DNA of 64,000 nt, from positions 18,497,224 to 18,561,223 of the forward strand of contig CM044957.1 in the NCBI GenBank assembly GCA_024516035.1, written 5' to 3'. Origin of the DNA: Bactericera cockerelli. Lineage: Eukaryota; Arthropoda; Insecta; Hemiptera; Triozidae. Numbering within the stretch: the stretch's first letter is position 1; each line of letters begins with the position of its first letter. The notes under the pieces were generated by a model that had not been told where the DNA came from, searched no databases, and saw nothing but the letters and a program-made list of their open reading frames with translations. This document shows, piece by piece, positions 45,590-57,800 of the stretch. The position numbers and the translations under genes are program-made.

Positions 45590-46678
45590 TTAGGCAAGGT
45601 TAAGATTAGGAATGTAATCCAAGAGAAGCGTATCTCTGGCATTCATTACAGCATTGTTGTCCAGGGGCATAAGAGGATCCCATGGTAGTTCATCAGGCAT
45701 ATCATTTGGGGCGGGACAGTTATGATCTATTGCAATGTTATGGAGTATTGCTGTAGCAATGATCACTGTCTGACATGTAGATAATTTTAGAAGCATTCCA
45801 AGGGATAGAACAGGAAATCTTTTCTTCCATACACCATAGGACCTTTCAACAGGATTCCTTGTTCGGATGACTGCCTCATTGTAAATATTATGGTTCTCCG
45901 TTGGAGTGTTGAGAAAAGGGGTTATCACATGTTGAGTGTTAGCATACCCACTGTCAGCCACAATAATTGAATTGCCAAACTCTCCTCTTTCTAAACGATT
46001 TTTCAGTTTTGACTGGTTGAATATTGTTTGATCATGTGCTGATCCAGGCCACCGTGCAACCAAATCGATTATTTTCAGATTCTCTGAGGATACGGTTTGC
46101 ACATTCAATGAGAAATAGCCTTTACGGTTTCGAAAGTTCTCAGCATGTTGTCCACCTGGTGAAATAATTTTAATGTGGGTGCAATCTATTGCTCCTATTA
46201 TTCTAGGAAGTCTAGAGCGCTTGTAGAATTCCAATTGTGCTCTATGAATATCTTCTTCATTTGCAGGCATTCTGATATACTGCCTGTGTAGACTTGCAAT
46301 GGCTTCTGACACTTGCTTCACAATATTACTAGCTGAAGATTTACTCACTCCACAGAAATCTCCTGCTGCTTGAAGAAAAGTGCCTAGGGCATAGAACCGT
46401 AAGGTCAAGAGAAGTTTGATGATTGGTGGTATAGAATGGTTTCTATCTGTTGGAGATTCTATCAACACTTCTATTAGAGTTAAAATGTGCAGAACTGTTT
46501 CTTTGTTTAGTCGAAATCTAGAGAAAAATGGTTCATCATCTAGATCAGTGAAATGATCAATCCGAGGTTTCACTGTATATGGTTGCCTCTCCCATGCCAG
46601 AAACTCTCTAAAAGCATCTTCATCAGATGAAAAATCAGAAAAATCACTAATTTCAACATCAGAAACATCTGAATCCAT
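45590..46678 (-). CDS. PIF/Harbinger (HARBI1-like) DDE transposase
   Basis: 362 residues in one uninterrupted frame, close to the usual length of HARBI1-type nucleases. The order is an acidic N-terminus, a helix-turn-helix-like segment around residues 108-121 (CGVSKSSASNIVKQV), then the nuclease core with the first Asp in GAIDCTHIKI (D165), the conserved ARWPGSAHDQTIF block, the second Asp in IIVADSGYAN (D242) and the Glu in RTRNPVERSYGVWKKRF (E278). It would excise and insert the surrounding element with its Myb-like partner. I chose the ATG at 46,678 because the longer frame upstream crosses a likely splice acceptor (TTTGTTGCAG ending near 46,702) and is low-complexity. All catalytic residues are intact although the partner gene is frameshifted. 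Confidence 0.9.
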   Translation of the reverse strand: MDSDVSDVEISDFSDFSSDEDAFREFLAWERQPYTVKPRIDHFTDLDDEPFFSRFRLNKETVLHILTLIEVLIESPTDRNHSIPPIIKLLLTLRFYALGTFLQAAGDFCGVSKSSASNIVKQVSEAIASLHRQYIRMPANEEDIHRAQLEFYKRSRLPRIIGAIDCTHIKIISPGGQHAENFRNRKGYFSLNVQTVSSENLKIIDLVARWPGSAHDQTIFNQSKLKNRLERGEFGNSIIVADSGYANTQHVITPFLNTPTENHNIYNEAVIRTRNPVERSYGVWKKRFPVLSLGMLLKLSTCQTVIIATAILHNIAIDHNCPAPNDMPDELPWDPLMPLDNNAVMNARDTLLLDYIPNLNLA

Positions 46679-47398
46679 GATTGATAGTTCAAGAGTGTGT
46701 GCTGCAACAAAAAAAATAATATCATAAATATAATATGTATAAACATATATACAGATTTTTGGTTGTTTCATTTGCTACGGTTTAATATCTGTCTCAACAC
46801 AAAATAGACTGTATCAGAGAAGGGTTTCACCCTACAAGCATTGGCCTATTAGAAAAACTATTCACATTAGCCTCAACTAGCTTGCATGGGGCTAGGAAAA
46901 GGCAGCAATTTGAACATAGAGGGCACTATTGATACAATAAAATAGCATGTAAATTTTATGTCAATTATCTCAGCAGCTATTAAATCTTCATCATAGACAG
47001 AACAGTCTATAGTAATCTAGTTTATAGTCAGTCAGATATAAAGATGTAAGCAAAAAAAATTTCACTTACCTTGGAAACAATAGGTAAAAGAGGTAGATAC
47101 AAATGCAATGATTTAAATTCTCTAGAGTTCACTGAATATAAAATTTGATTTTTCGATGCTCACAGTTCCATGATCCATACTAGGTACCTAATTTACAAAT
47201 TTATGAAGATTTTACCCACTGGGTAAAACTTTACACAGCCCAGAGAGAATGGTGTAAATTTACCCAACGTGTAAGGTTACCCAAGAGATAATTTTGAATT
47301 GATAAACGGTATTTTCAAGTTTACACACTGAGTAGCTTACACAGAGTTTTTACACACTGGGTAAACACGTTACACAATGATTGATAAACGCACCCTTA

Positions 47399-50297
47399 GT
47401 GTTTTACATAGTGCATTTGTAATTATTAATATAAAATATTAATTTAAGAATATTCAAAAAAATTGACAAAAAAGTGCAAAATAAGAATACAGAGTTTTTT
47501 GTAGAATCTAGAATGTAGGAAAAATGGTATACTACCTAGGTATAAAACAAATTTCAAGAGAATCAGTTAAGAAGTTTTGAAGATGCAAGTGATTTAGTAT
47601 AAAATCTCAAAATTGCCAAAGTAAACAGTGTGAACCAATGTGAAGACATTGGTTTTGGAGGGGGGGGGTTGATTCTCATGAAAATTTTGATATTTGTTGG
47701 GCTATGGTGTTGGTAACAGACAACCTTTCACTGATAGCTAGGCACAGACTTGAGTTTTAAAATGTTAAATTGAAAGCAAAAAAAAAGAAGTGCTTTGGAA
47801 AACTGTTGGCATAATGAGACTACCTGTCTTGCTCCAACACTCCAAATAAAGCACTAATTATATACTTCTACTTCATAAGAGAAGAAAAACATTCTTTTTT
47901 TATTACCCAATTGAAATTTCTCCTTTCTGTTGCATAAAAATGATGAGAGAAATAGTGTTAAATTAAGATTTGCTGAAAACTTTTTGTCGATTTCTGTAAA
48001 TGTGGACTAAGGCTAGCATTTCAAATGTGATTTGAATTCATAAATTTATATAATATTGAGACAAGTTTTTTTTTATTTAACCATTGGTGTATTACCTTAA
48101 CATCACTACACCTACAACAGTTCCTTACGTAGCAACTAGGATGCTAACTTTTGCTATTCTTATTGTTTACTCTCAAAAGTCTCACCACAGAAACTTAAAC
48201 TATTTGGAGAGAGTTTTGTCAGTCTGTAATGCAATAACAACTACCTATTATAAAACTGAATTCATTTCTATGGCCATTAACAGGGTAAAAATCCAAAAAC
48301 TCTTTTAAAAAAAGAGAGATTGTGATTGTCCACTGGTCACAACCTGAGACATTAAATACACTACAGAGTAATAATTTAATTAACTTTAATTAGTGACTTT
48401 TAAGGTAACAAGATGAAAAAATTACTAAAACCTACTGACCTCATATTCAAATGTATAAGTAATGTCACACTATCTCTTGACACTCCCCCTGTTAAGAAGA
48501 CCTTCTAAGATCAGTGTCAGTAGCTCAAGATGTCTGGAAGATCCTCTGTTGCACCTACTGACTGGGCTGTGAAAACACTTCATTTAAGTTAAAAAGGAAA
48601 CACTTATTTTTAAGGTAAGATTGTAATTTGAAACACTTTACCTAAATAAGAGGTAATTGCAAAATTTGAAGCTCAACAAATTATTTTTGTTTTCTTTTTA
48701 TGTTGTTTTTCGTTTGGAAGTTTCTAAACTAGGAGGTTAATGGAAAAGATACAAAAACATGATACCACATGAGTGAAGCATAGTAAACCGGTTGTATCGT
48801 TGAGCGTCACCATCGAACCTGGATATAAGAGAACAACTTCCAGATCAAATTTACCTTTGAATATTGTAAAATAACCTCTTTATAATAAAAAGAAGCCTGG
48901 ATATATATGACAAAAAAATCCGGTCCCTTTTGAGTTCTCTTACATAATATTACCTATCCAGATCCAGGTTCGACTGTAATGGAACGAATAACAAAACCAC
49001 ATGCAACTTTTTACTAATTTATCATGGCCGATGCACTCTCTCACTCTGCAGTAAGTCTGACTCAGAAAAAGTAACGATATCTTAACGTTATTCTGCCTAA
49101 ATTCGTTCTGGTGAGTGTTATGGCGAGGGTGAATGGTTTTTGAGTTTACTTTTTTAATTTCCGGATTGAAACCTACCTAATTTACCTCCGCATCTCCGAC
49201 GCATATATCCACGATGCGCTGTTGCCAAATCCCAGTAAACACTATTGAAGAAATCTGTGATGTCTTGTTGAAATTTGTAGTGGCCTCTGCAGATTCAGCA
49301 AGTCAGCATTAAAATTCCAAATAATGTTTGTTTATCTGGTTTATCAATGGTCTTGTTAATCTTGTTTGAATGAAAGTTTTTAAGTTTTGTAGAATTTTTT
49401 TCTTTTTTTACTACAGTAACTACAGTTAAGGGAAGTAAAACGACATTTTGAACTTTTAACAAAGCAATATTTAACTATACTGTCAAAATTCTATACTCTC
49501 AAGTCGTGACTGTGTAGTTTTGGTCACTAACTTCGATCATTAAGGTGACTGATATGTTGTGTAGGTATTTAGGTGATGATTAAGTAATAAGCTCAGCAAG
49601 CTCTTACTGCACCTGCTTTGACTTAAGGAATCTTTCTAAGTAGACATTCATCCCAAATTTACATTTCCAGTTTTAGCCCTTACGTTTTCCTGCACCTGAT
49701 TCACTCCATATCAGTACTCCATGTACCCATCTCAACCACATTCAAGTCCTAACTAGGTACTGGCTCCTAAGTACCAACTCAGTCCTTACTCAGACTGCAA
49801 AGCTGACTAACCCAAAACTAAAATCACTAACTGCTGCTCAGATAATGGTAAGATCTCAGTGATAGTATGTTTACAGGTGCTGTTTTGTGTCCATCCTGTT
49901 ATTATCCAAGGGCCAGTTCTGAAACTATTCTTATGAAACTTCATTTCTAGACAAAAAGATTAATATTCTGAATTTTGGCCAAGATGAGGTATATTTCACT
50001 CTCTTATGTTTTTAGCTTAAAGACTTTGTACCTTACCTTAAAGACTGAGCAAATACCCAGCACAATAACCAGATTTGTAAAAGCTATGTGATTTTCAATT
50101 TCAGTTACCACTGATCAGGGAAAAAATACCAAAAAGCATGAGATGCCATGCAAAAAATTAAGTCAATTGGATAAGAATTCAATTTTTAGCTATTGTAGGT
50201 ATGAGTAGGTACTACCTCTGGGTGGTTCTAGCTCCTTTAGGGTCCATTTCAGCACCCATTTTTATACATCAAAGTGACCTTTATTTTAGCTCTAGTA
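47399..50297. other. Non-coding region between Harbinger and CNOT9
   Basis: No protein-coding exon was recognised. It probably contains 5' noncoding exons or promoters of Psc (-) and CNOT9 (+), but I could not place them. A less AT-rich patch lies at about 49,020-49,330 and includes a donor-like TTCTGGTGAGTG. Repeats include a pogo-like MITE (48,810-48,976) and a TTGATTCTCATGAAAA repeat near 47,665, which recurs near 41,060 and 56,370. Confidence 0.45.
48810..48976. mobile_element. pogo/Tigger-like MITE, copy 2
   Basis: The right end CCAGGTTCGACTG is followed by TA, and the left end is CATCGAACCTGGATATAAGA. Each matches the inverse of the other and copy 1 at 32,131. Confidence 0.65.
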
Positions 50298-51140
50298 TAC
50301 AGGGTGAGCATAAAGTCTCACCCCACCCCCCGTATCTCAAGAATGGCTATAAATACAAAAAAAACGCAAAAACCCGTGTTCCTTAATTTTTAGGGGGATT
50401 AATTTTCAGCTGGGCATGGACGTAATTTAAAATCTTAAATAGAATGGTATGTCTTGTGGCAAATTATTTTAAAGGTCTTATAGAGAAAAGTTCATTACAA
50501 TAAATTTCAGTGAGCTACAACTTACCATTCTCGAGATACAGGGTCGAACGTCCTGCGTAATATCCATAAATTTTGACCTATAACTCGTTAACCGTAAATT
50601 ATAGAAAAATGAAATTTGTTGGTAATAACTCCTTATGACAAGCCCTGTCGAAAAAATTATAATTCGACATACTCTGTTGATATTAGTTTCTGGTGGGTTT
50701 CGTCAGGCAGCCGGACGAACAGTCCGAAAAAATTTAACGAAAAAACAAATCAAGTTTTAACTTTTTCGAAAGTTCTTGCCATAAGGAGTTATTATCAACA
50801 AATTTCATTTTTCTGAAATTTACGGTCAACGAGTTATAGGTCAAAATATATGAATATTATTCAGGACGTCCGACCCTGTATCTCAAGAACGGTAAGTTGT
50901 AGCTCACTGAAATTTGTTGTAATGAAATTCTCTATATGAGACCTTTAAAACAATATGCCACAAGACATACTATTCTATTTAAGATTTTAAAGTTGGTCCA
51001 TGCCCAGCCTGACTGGGGCCGTGTAGGCAAAAAAATTTTGGCTGAAAATTAATCCTCCTAAAAATTAAGGAATACGGGTTTTTGCGTTTTCTTGTATTTT
51101 CAGCCATTCTCGAGATAGGGGGGGTGGGGTGAGACTTTAT
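50298..51140. mobile_element. Foldback element with ~380-bp inverted arms (TACAGGGTGAGC end)
   Basis: The left arm starts TACAGGGTGAGCATAAAGTC. The inverse arm ends GGGTGAGACTTTAT near 51,140 but lacks the last bases of the terminus, so the right end is truncated. Long inverted blocks include AGGTCTTATAGAGAAAAGTT, GAGCTACAACTTACC and TTGACCTATAACTCGTTAAC. A 5S-SINE-like scrap (CCTGACTGGGGCCGTG) interrupts the right arm. Confidence 0.8.
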
Positions 51141-51782
51141 AGGTAATATGGCTTCAAGGTTTGTGTGCTGCCAGTGGTGGGTCCCAAGAGCCTAAATCCA
51201 AATTTTTAACTTTTGGCCTGTGTGTGAGTCTGTGAACAAGATATATTGATAACAGTAAAATTTAGAGACTTGAAGTTTGGTATGTAGACCTCATATAGGG
51301 ACATGATCACAAAACTTCTGCCACCAGTGATGGCCTTTTGAATGTCATTTGATGGTTCTGGTTAAACCATAAGAGATATGAACTTTTTATGATCAAGATT
51401 TTCTTTTAATGAAAAAATAATAGGGGTCTACTCTGATCATTTTTTTGATATCTTGAACTTTTTGGAACCCAGCCCCAATTTTTTTACTAACTTTTTTTAG
51501 TATTCATCCTAGATGGGGGCTGTGACATATCATATCCAATGATTTATTTTAGAGGTATAAGGAAAATCTTGGGGTGTCACAGCAGTCTATTTGATACCTT
51601 TAACTCCAACTTAATCATAGTCATACTTTATTTGAAATTGCTCTGGTCTCAAAAAGATTTTTTTGTTAAATAGATTTTCATAGTTAGTTAGTGTTACTGG
51701 CTTAGTTAAAGTGTTACTACACAATAGGACCAATGACAAATGTTTGTTGGGTAGGATTGTTGGGTGATGGTCTAGACTAGTT

Positions 51783-51862
51783 TACTAATTGTTCCATATT
51801 TAGTATTGAAATACTAATTGTTCAATATTTAATATTGAAATACTAATTGTTCCATATTTCAG
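51783..51862 (+). repeat. 29-bp triplication with TACTAAT motifs at the first CNOT9 coding-exon acceptor
   Basis: Three units start at 51,783, 51,812 and 51,841. Each opens TACTAATTGTTC(C/A)ATATTT. The third ends in CAG, the acceptor of the exon with the CNOT9 start codon. The first unit also contains ATATTTAG, a possible alternative acceptor. Confidence 0.9.
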
Positions 51863-51871
51863 AATGGAATC

Positions 51872-54800
51872 ATGAGTACTCAGCAAAGCCCCACTGTTTT
51901 GCAGCAACAGCAGCAGCAACAACAAGTATTACTCCCTGTGGAGAGAGAGAAAATCTATCAATGGATCCTTGAGCTATCCATCCCTGAAACAAGGGAAAAT
52001 GCACTTTTGGAGTTGAGGTATGATTAGGAAAAATAGTTATACGGGGTCCGCCATTGAATATGAACCATTTTGAAATGCCTATATTTTCAGAACTGAAGAA
52101 TGTCTGAGACCTTAATTTATGCACTCCGCATTGAGGCCACATCCCTGTGATATGATCTTCAAAACATGGATGAAGAGTATTGCAATAAATACCATTCTGT
52201 TTTCTAGCATCCCATCTAAGGAATATTCATAATGAAGCTTCAGTTTTGAAAATATAGACATTTCAAAATGGTTCATAACCAATGACGTACCCTGTATAAT
52301 AAGGGTAAATAATTCTTCTTAATGCTACATTTGGAAGGCCTCAAAACTCTTAAAATAGTTTGATTAAAACCTAAATTCTGGGATTCAGCTCTCATGCTTA
52401 CATGATAAGTGCAATGAATATTAAGATAATTTGAGTGGCACCTGATAATAGATTGGCTTGGTGTGCCAATTGCCAACCATCTAGGTGGACTTGACTAGCT
52501 CCTAGTAACCATCACAAAAGTTCAATTTTTTTTCTATCCTCTGTGGATTTTCTGCTCTATTCTATTTTATTCTTGTATTTTCTTTCCTCATTCATAATTT
52601 TATCTCTTTTATAACAAACTGAAAGTGGTTTAGGAGTTACATTATTTTTTCTTTATAATATGTACCTAATGTTCTTGTACAAATTTTCAATTTAATTATG
52701 ATCATCATGCATCATCGTGAATAATGGTAGCCAAACAGTGGAGGAATGACTCAGCACTTCTACCACTGTCTTTACAAGGAGGCTAATAATTGAAAAGCGC
52801 CCCCAGAACCAAGCCAATTGTAGTAAGCTTTTATGATGGTTAGCTTTATAGTAATAAGAAAAACATTGTAAACACAGAAAAGTAATGTGTATAATGTACA
52901 ATTAAATTCAATTCTAAACTAATTATTTTCAGTAAAAAGCGCGAGGGTGTTCCTGATCTGGCGCCAATGCTATGGCACTCCTTCGGCACCATTGCAGCAC
53001 TCCTCCAAGAGATCATCAACATCTACCCCACCATCAACCCAGCCATCCTCTCAGCACACCAGAGTAACCGAGTGTGCAATGCTCTAGCCCTGCTTCAGTG
53101 TGTGGCCTCTCATCAGGAGACGAGGTATTAATTTTACTCCCTCATTATATTTTTTTAATATCTGGACATCTCATTAACATCTAAAACCATTTAATATATA
53201 ATGGTTTTGCTACCCAATCCTGCCACTTTTATATACCTCACCCAGCTCCTTATTTATTTATTGGAAAAATGAAGTAAAGATTATCCTAATTTTCGTGTTA
53301 TTCACAAGAGTAATGACAAAATTACTCTAACGCATCTTACTTGAAGTTGCCATGGTTGGTGCTTGACAACTTCAAGCTTGGTGCTTGACTGATTTCATAA
53401 AAAGTGAAAGGCAAAGTATCATCTAGATTAAATTAGATTTTCAAGTTCAAGTCATGTATTACATCTTGTCATTTAAAAAAATATGCAAAATCTGGACTTA
53501 GGTTTCATTCCTTTTTAATCAATGTTCATTAATTAAAAAAGAGGTTTAACAGAAGTTAAATGTGTATTCAACTAACATTTAGCTTCCTAATGCCAAGTTA
53601 CTTGACTTCACCTCACAGGTCCCTGTTCCTGGCAGCCCACATCCCTCTCTTCCTGTACCCGTTCCTGCATACCACCAGCAAGACCCGCCCCTTTGAGTAC
53701 CTGCGCCTGACTAGCCTAGGAGTCATTGGAGCTCTGGTCAAGGTGAGTTTCTGAGCACTGATATGCTTAAATGAGAAGCACTTTCATTTACTTAGTACTG
53801 TCAAACCTTGCTTGAGAAACCTTACTATAAGAAGAAAAAATTCCAGGTCAAATTTATCTGTATAAGGCAAAATAACCTCTTTTTAAAAGAAACCCGGATT
53901 TAAGAGAAAAGAAAGTCTGTCCTTTTTTTTAATGAACATTATTTAAAAAGAGGTCTATAACAATCGAAGTCCTTGCCCCTCTATCTGTCCCTTTAATTCT
54001 CTAATATCCAAGTTTGACTCTAGTCTATTGCTTCTCATAACTTCCTTGTAGAAATAAATTTAAAATCAACTTTGCTTGTAATCTATACCTGTAGTAAAAT
54101 CAACTCTGACTAATCACTGTACCCCTGTCATGGCATTACCTGGGTCATTTTCATTTATCTTGGGCATATCAAGTCCGCAACCTTTCTCCTTTAATAAATG
54201 TGAAAATAATAGGGATATATGACTAAAATCTATTTGATCACATAGGAAACAATTTTTTTTATAAATTACAATAATAAATTGTCTTTAAAACTAATGTGGA
54301 GACTCAAAATTGCCAGTTATGTAAGTAACGTTCATGATATTTTAGGTGTCCCTTAGTCTAAGATTTTAATGTGTCTGATAGAAAAAAATGCATTTCTCCC
54401 CATTATTTTCACCAAAATCCAATATAAATGAGAAAAATACAGTTTATTTAGGATGTGACCATTAGTTTTCATAAAAATAATAATGTTCACCTCATTCTAC
54501 AGACGTGTAAAGTTGTGTCCCTACGAAGAAAAAAAAATCTCTGTCATGAATGTTACCCCCAAAAAAATGTAAACCATTTTGAAAAACCCTTAGAATGAGA
54601 AGCTAGCAGCTGCCGCCATTTTGCTTCTTATAGATGAAATTGTTTTTGTTTTGAAATTTCCTGTCAGTTGGATGTTGGATGCAGTACAGTGAGGGACAAT
54701 AGTGGGTCTAATTTTTTTTGACAAGAACGTTACGCGGTTTTTTAAATAAATTGTAATGATTCTTTAATATATAATGTATTTCTTTAATTCTTCTGCATGT

Positions 54801-57800
54801 CCTCTTTCCAATCAAATATTTTTTTTTGTAAAGTGAATATTCTTTTATTGAGAAAAGATTGTTTTAGTGGCGTGTTACTCATGAACGTTACCCGTGGTCA
54901 TGAACGTTACCTGGTACGTTAAGTTTTTGTAATTTTGTGTGAAGAGGTAGCTGCTAGAAATATTATAAATGAAAGCTTTTGCTCAAGGTATTTGTCTTAG
55001 TCTTCTGAGCCTAAAAAATTGTTTAGGAAAAAGGTAACGTTCATGACTTGAAAAATTCCAATTGCCCAAGATAAATGAAAATGACCCACCTGGTTATCTG
55101 AAAATTTGATTTCAGTTTTCTCTTCATGTCCTGTAGTTCTAATATAAAACTTCAAATAGGACGCAAGACACATGCATGAAACAATTGCTCCAATATAGTG
55201 CCGGTTTCAAGCTGGTAACATTATTGAGAAACCTTCGATTTTATTTATCTGTTGATAACTTTTCCAGACGGACGAGCAGGAGGTGATCACGTTTCTACTC
55301 ACCACAGAGATCATCCCTCTCTGTCTGCGAATCATGGAGTCGGGCTCCGAGCTGTCTAAAACTGTGGCCACCTTCATCCTGCAGAAGATACTTCTCGATG
55401 ATAGTGGACTATCCTACATCTGTCAGACCTACGATCGCTTCTCTCACGTGGCCATGATTCTCGTAAGTAGTTATGAATTGGTGTTTAAATGTTAACCCAC
55501 GGCACAAGGACCATACTTCATAGGTGGCCCTTAGTGTGGGATGACGACAGCCAAAAGAAACTAGCATAAGTTCAGTTAAAAATATTATGAATTATGTAAA
55601 ATGTCATTGTTATATACATTTGAACCATTTACTTGTCATGTATTAAATAAATAAAATAAAAATGGCTTTCTATTGACCTTAACCAATAACCATATTACAA
55701 TTTTATTACATTCATGCTTCAGAAGATACTTACATCTTAAGATCTACCTACCTAAAACTAATATGCAGACTATTATATTATATTTTTTTATTTATTATTA
55801 AACTAATTTAATCAAGTTTTATGGAGCTAATGCCTATGGCATTCTCTTCCTTATAATTAATTAGCAGTTTGCCTGTTCTTCGCAACGTTACTCGACTGAA
55901 CTAACATGCACACAGAAATCACACACACACACAGAGAGAACTGAAATAATAAAATATGGAGAGTGAGAGAAATATAATGCTCGCGACACTGGCTACTGTG
56001 TTAGGGATTTTTTTTTGTGATTAACGTCGCTTTTAACTGCATGTTCATATCACAACGGGGGTTTTACTCTCCATTCGCTGGAAACTCACAAACCATCGAC
56101 TCAAATTAACCTCACCCAGTATAAGTGGGGCCGGGAATAGCCAGCATCACGAGGGTCCGAATTTAAATGGTCACCCATCCAAGTCCTAGCATCGCTGGAC
56201 GTTGCTTAACTTCAGTGACTGATTGAGAACTGGTGTATTCAACGTCCCATCGACGCTGGCTATGCTAGAGATTCAAAGGTGTTAAGTCCATCTCAGAAAA
56301 TGTTGAGGCATGGTGGATGACTCTACCTTTTTATACATTTTACCGAGAGACGGTAGTTTTGGTGGGGTCGATTCTCGTGAAAATGTCCATATCTGTTACT
56401 TTTTGGGCTGTGGTATTGGTAACAGATAACCCCTCATAGATAGATAGGCCTAGATTTGAGTTTTATTAACAGAATAGGTAAATATAATTATAACAATAAA
56501 TAAATGTAATTATAAAATATCCTCTTCAAAATGAAAAAGAAAATTGAGAGATTTCAGTATTACAATGAATAAAGATGCATTGCAATTTAAAACGCATTTC
56601 TTAACTCTCTCTTTCCTGTATGTTTCCAGGGTAAGATGGTGATATCTCTGGAGAAGGACCACTCTGCGAGATTGCTGAAGCATGTTGTACGCTGCTACCT
56701 GAGACTTTCTGACAATGCCAGGTGAGTGTATCCTCATTCCCACGCAATCAAGTTTAAATATTGGAATACATAGGAATTTCAAATTTTAATCAGACAGTAC
56801 AAGTAGTGTATTATTATTATTTCAAGGTAGATTACATTTTCTTTTCTAAGTATTGAGGAGATATTTCAGTCTTTCTCATTACAACTATATCTAATATGTT
56901 GAAATAAATTGTTTAAAAAATTTCGCACCAGGTTGCATGTCTGCAAGATCACACTTATCTGGATAGTTGTTTCTATACACTGTCACAGTATCCAGTAGTT
57001 TCAAATTTTCTTTGAACTTTTGAGATTTATGTCCGCTCCGAACATGTGAGGCTGACATTTTCGGCCCTACCCAGGCTCGGTGAGGTTAATGTGGATAGCT
57101 GGTACAATTTACAGCGAATAGAGGTTAAAATGTCGGTCTTGACTATCTTTAAATGAGGACGTTAAAAACAAATAGAATCATCTGGTCACAATGTGGCTTC
57201 ACTTGTGGAACTCCAACCACTCTATAATTCCAAGCTCTTGACTTCGAAACAATGGGGCCATTCAATAGAACAACGAAGATCTCCATCAACAGAGTTGGAA
57301 ACAATTTTATAGATGTGACAGGGAACCAAAATACAAAATCGTTCCTATTTCAAAATAATGTTTTTCTTTAGCCATCCAACGTGGGAATTCTGCTAGTGTT
57401 TTGGGTACTCTTCCGAGAAGAGTTTGAAGAAGTGATGGAGCTTTTCCCTAAATTTTATAATGTTTCAATGAATATAATTAGTTCATTATCTGAGTCTATA
57501 ATGATAATTTTATTGAATGGGGCCGAAACTTTGCATTGGCCTCATCTGTTATATTATTCTATTATGTTTCATTGTTATATGTTATTTTCATGTAAATAGA
57601 GCTTTGCTCGTTTAATAAATGAACCGGTAAACCCGGTGGTATTAAAAAAAAAAAAAATTTAAAAATTATCTCATCCCCACCAGGGCACGTGAGGCGCTGC
57701 GCCAATGTCTGCCAGATCAGCTCCGGGACGCCACATTCACCTCCTGCCTGAGTGAAGACAAGAGCACCAAGAACTGGTTGACCCAGCTCATCAAGAACCT

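Larger units (their letters stand above)
41939..47395. mobile_element. Complete PIF/Harbinger DNA transposon (about 5.46 kb)
   Basis: The left end reads GGGTGCGTTCATCAATCATT from 41,939 and the right end is its near-perfect inverse, ending at 47,395. TTA flanks both ends (41,936-41,938 and 47,396-47,398), the 3-bp target duplication typical of the superfamily. Subterminal regions carry several TTACCC/GGGTAA and TTACACA words, which may bind element proteins. Inside are the two usual genes: a Myb/SANT-like gene (+, 42,337-44,561) and a DDE transposase (-, 45,590-46,678), convergent. A Helitron-like insertion (44,616-44,822) lies between them. The element is just upstream of the first Psc coding exon and probably in its 5' intron. 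Confidence 0.92.

Noticed and set aside
46679..46771. Extending the transposase start to the ATG at 46,771
   Set aside because: The extra 31 residues are low-complexity and cross a good polypyrimidine/AG acceptor near 46,702; the ATG at 46,678 starts the acidic N-terminus typical of the family.
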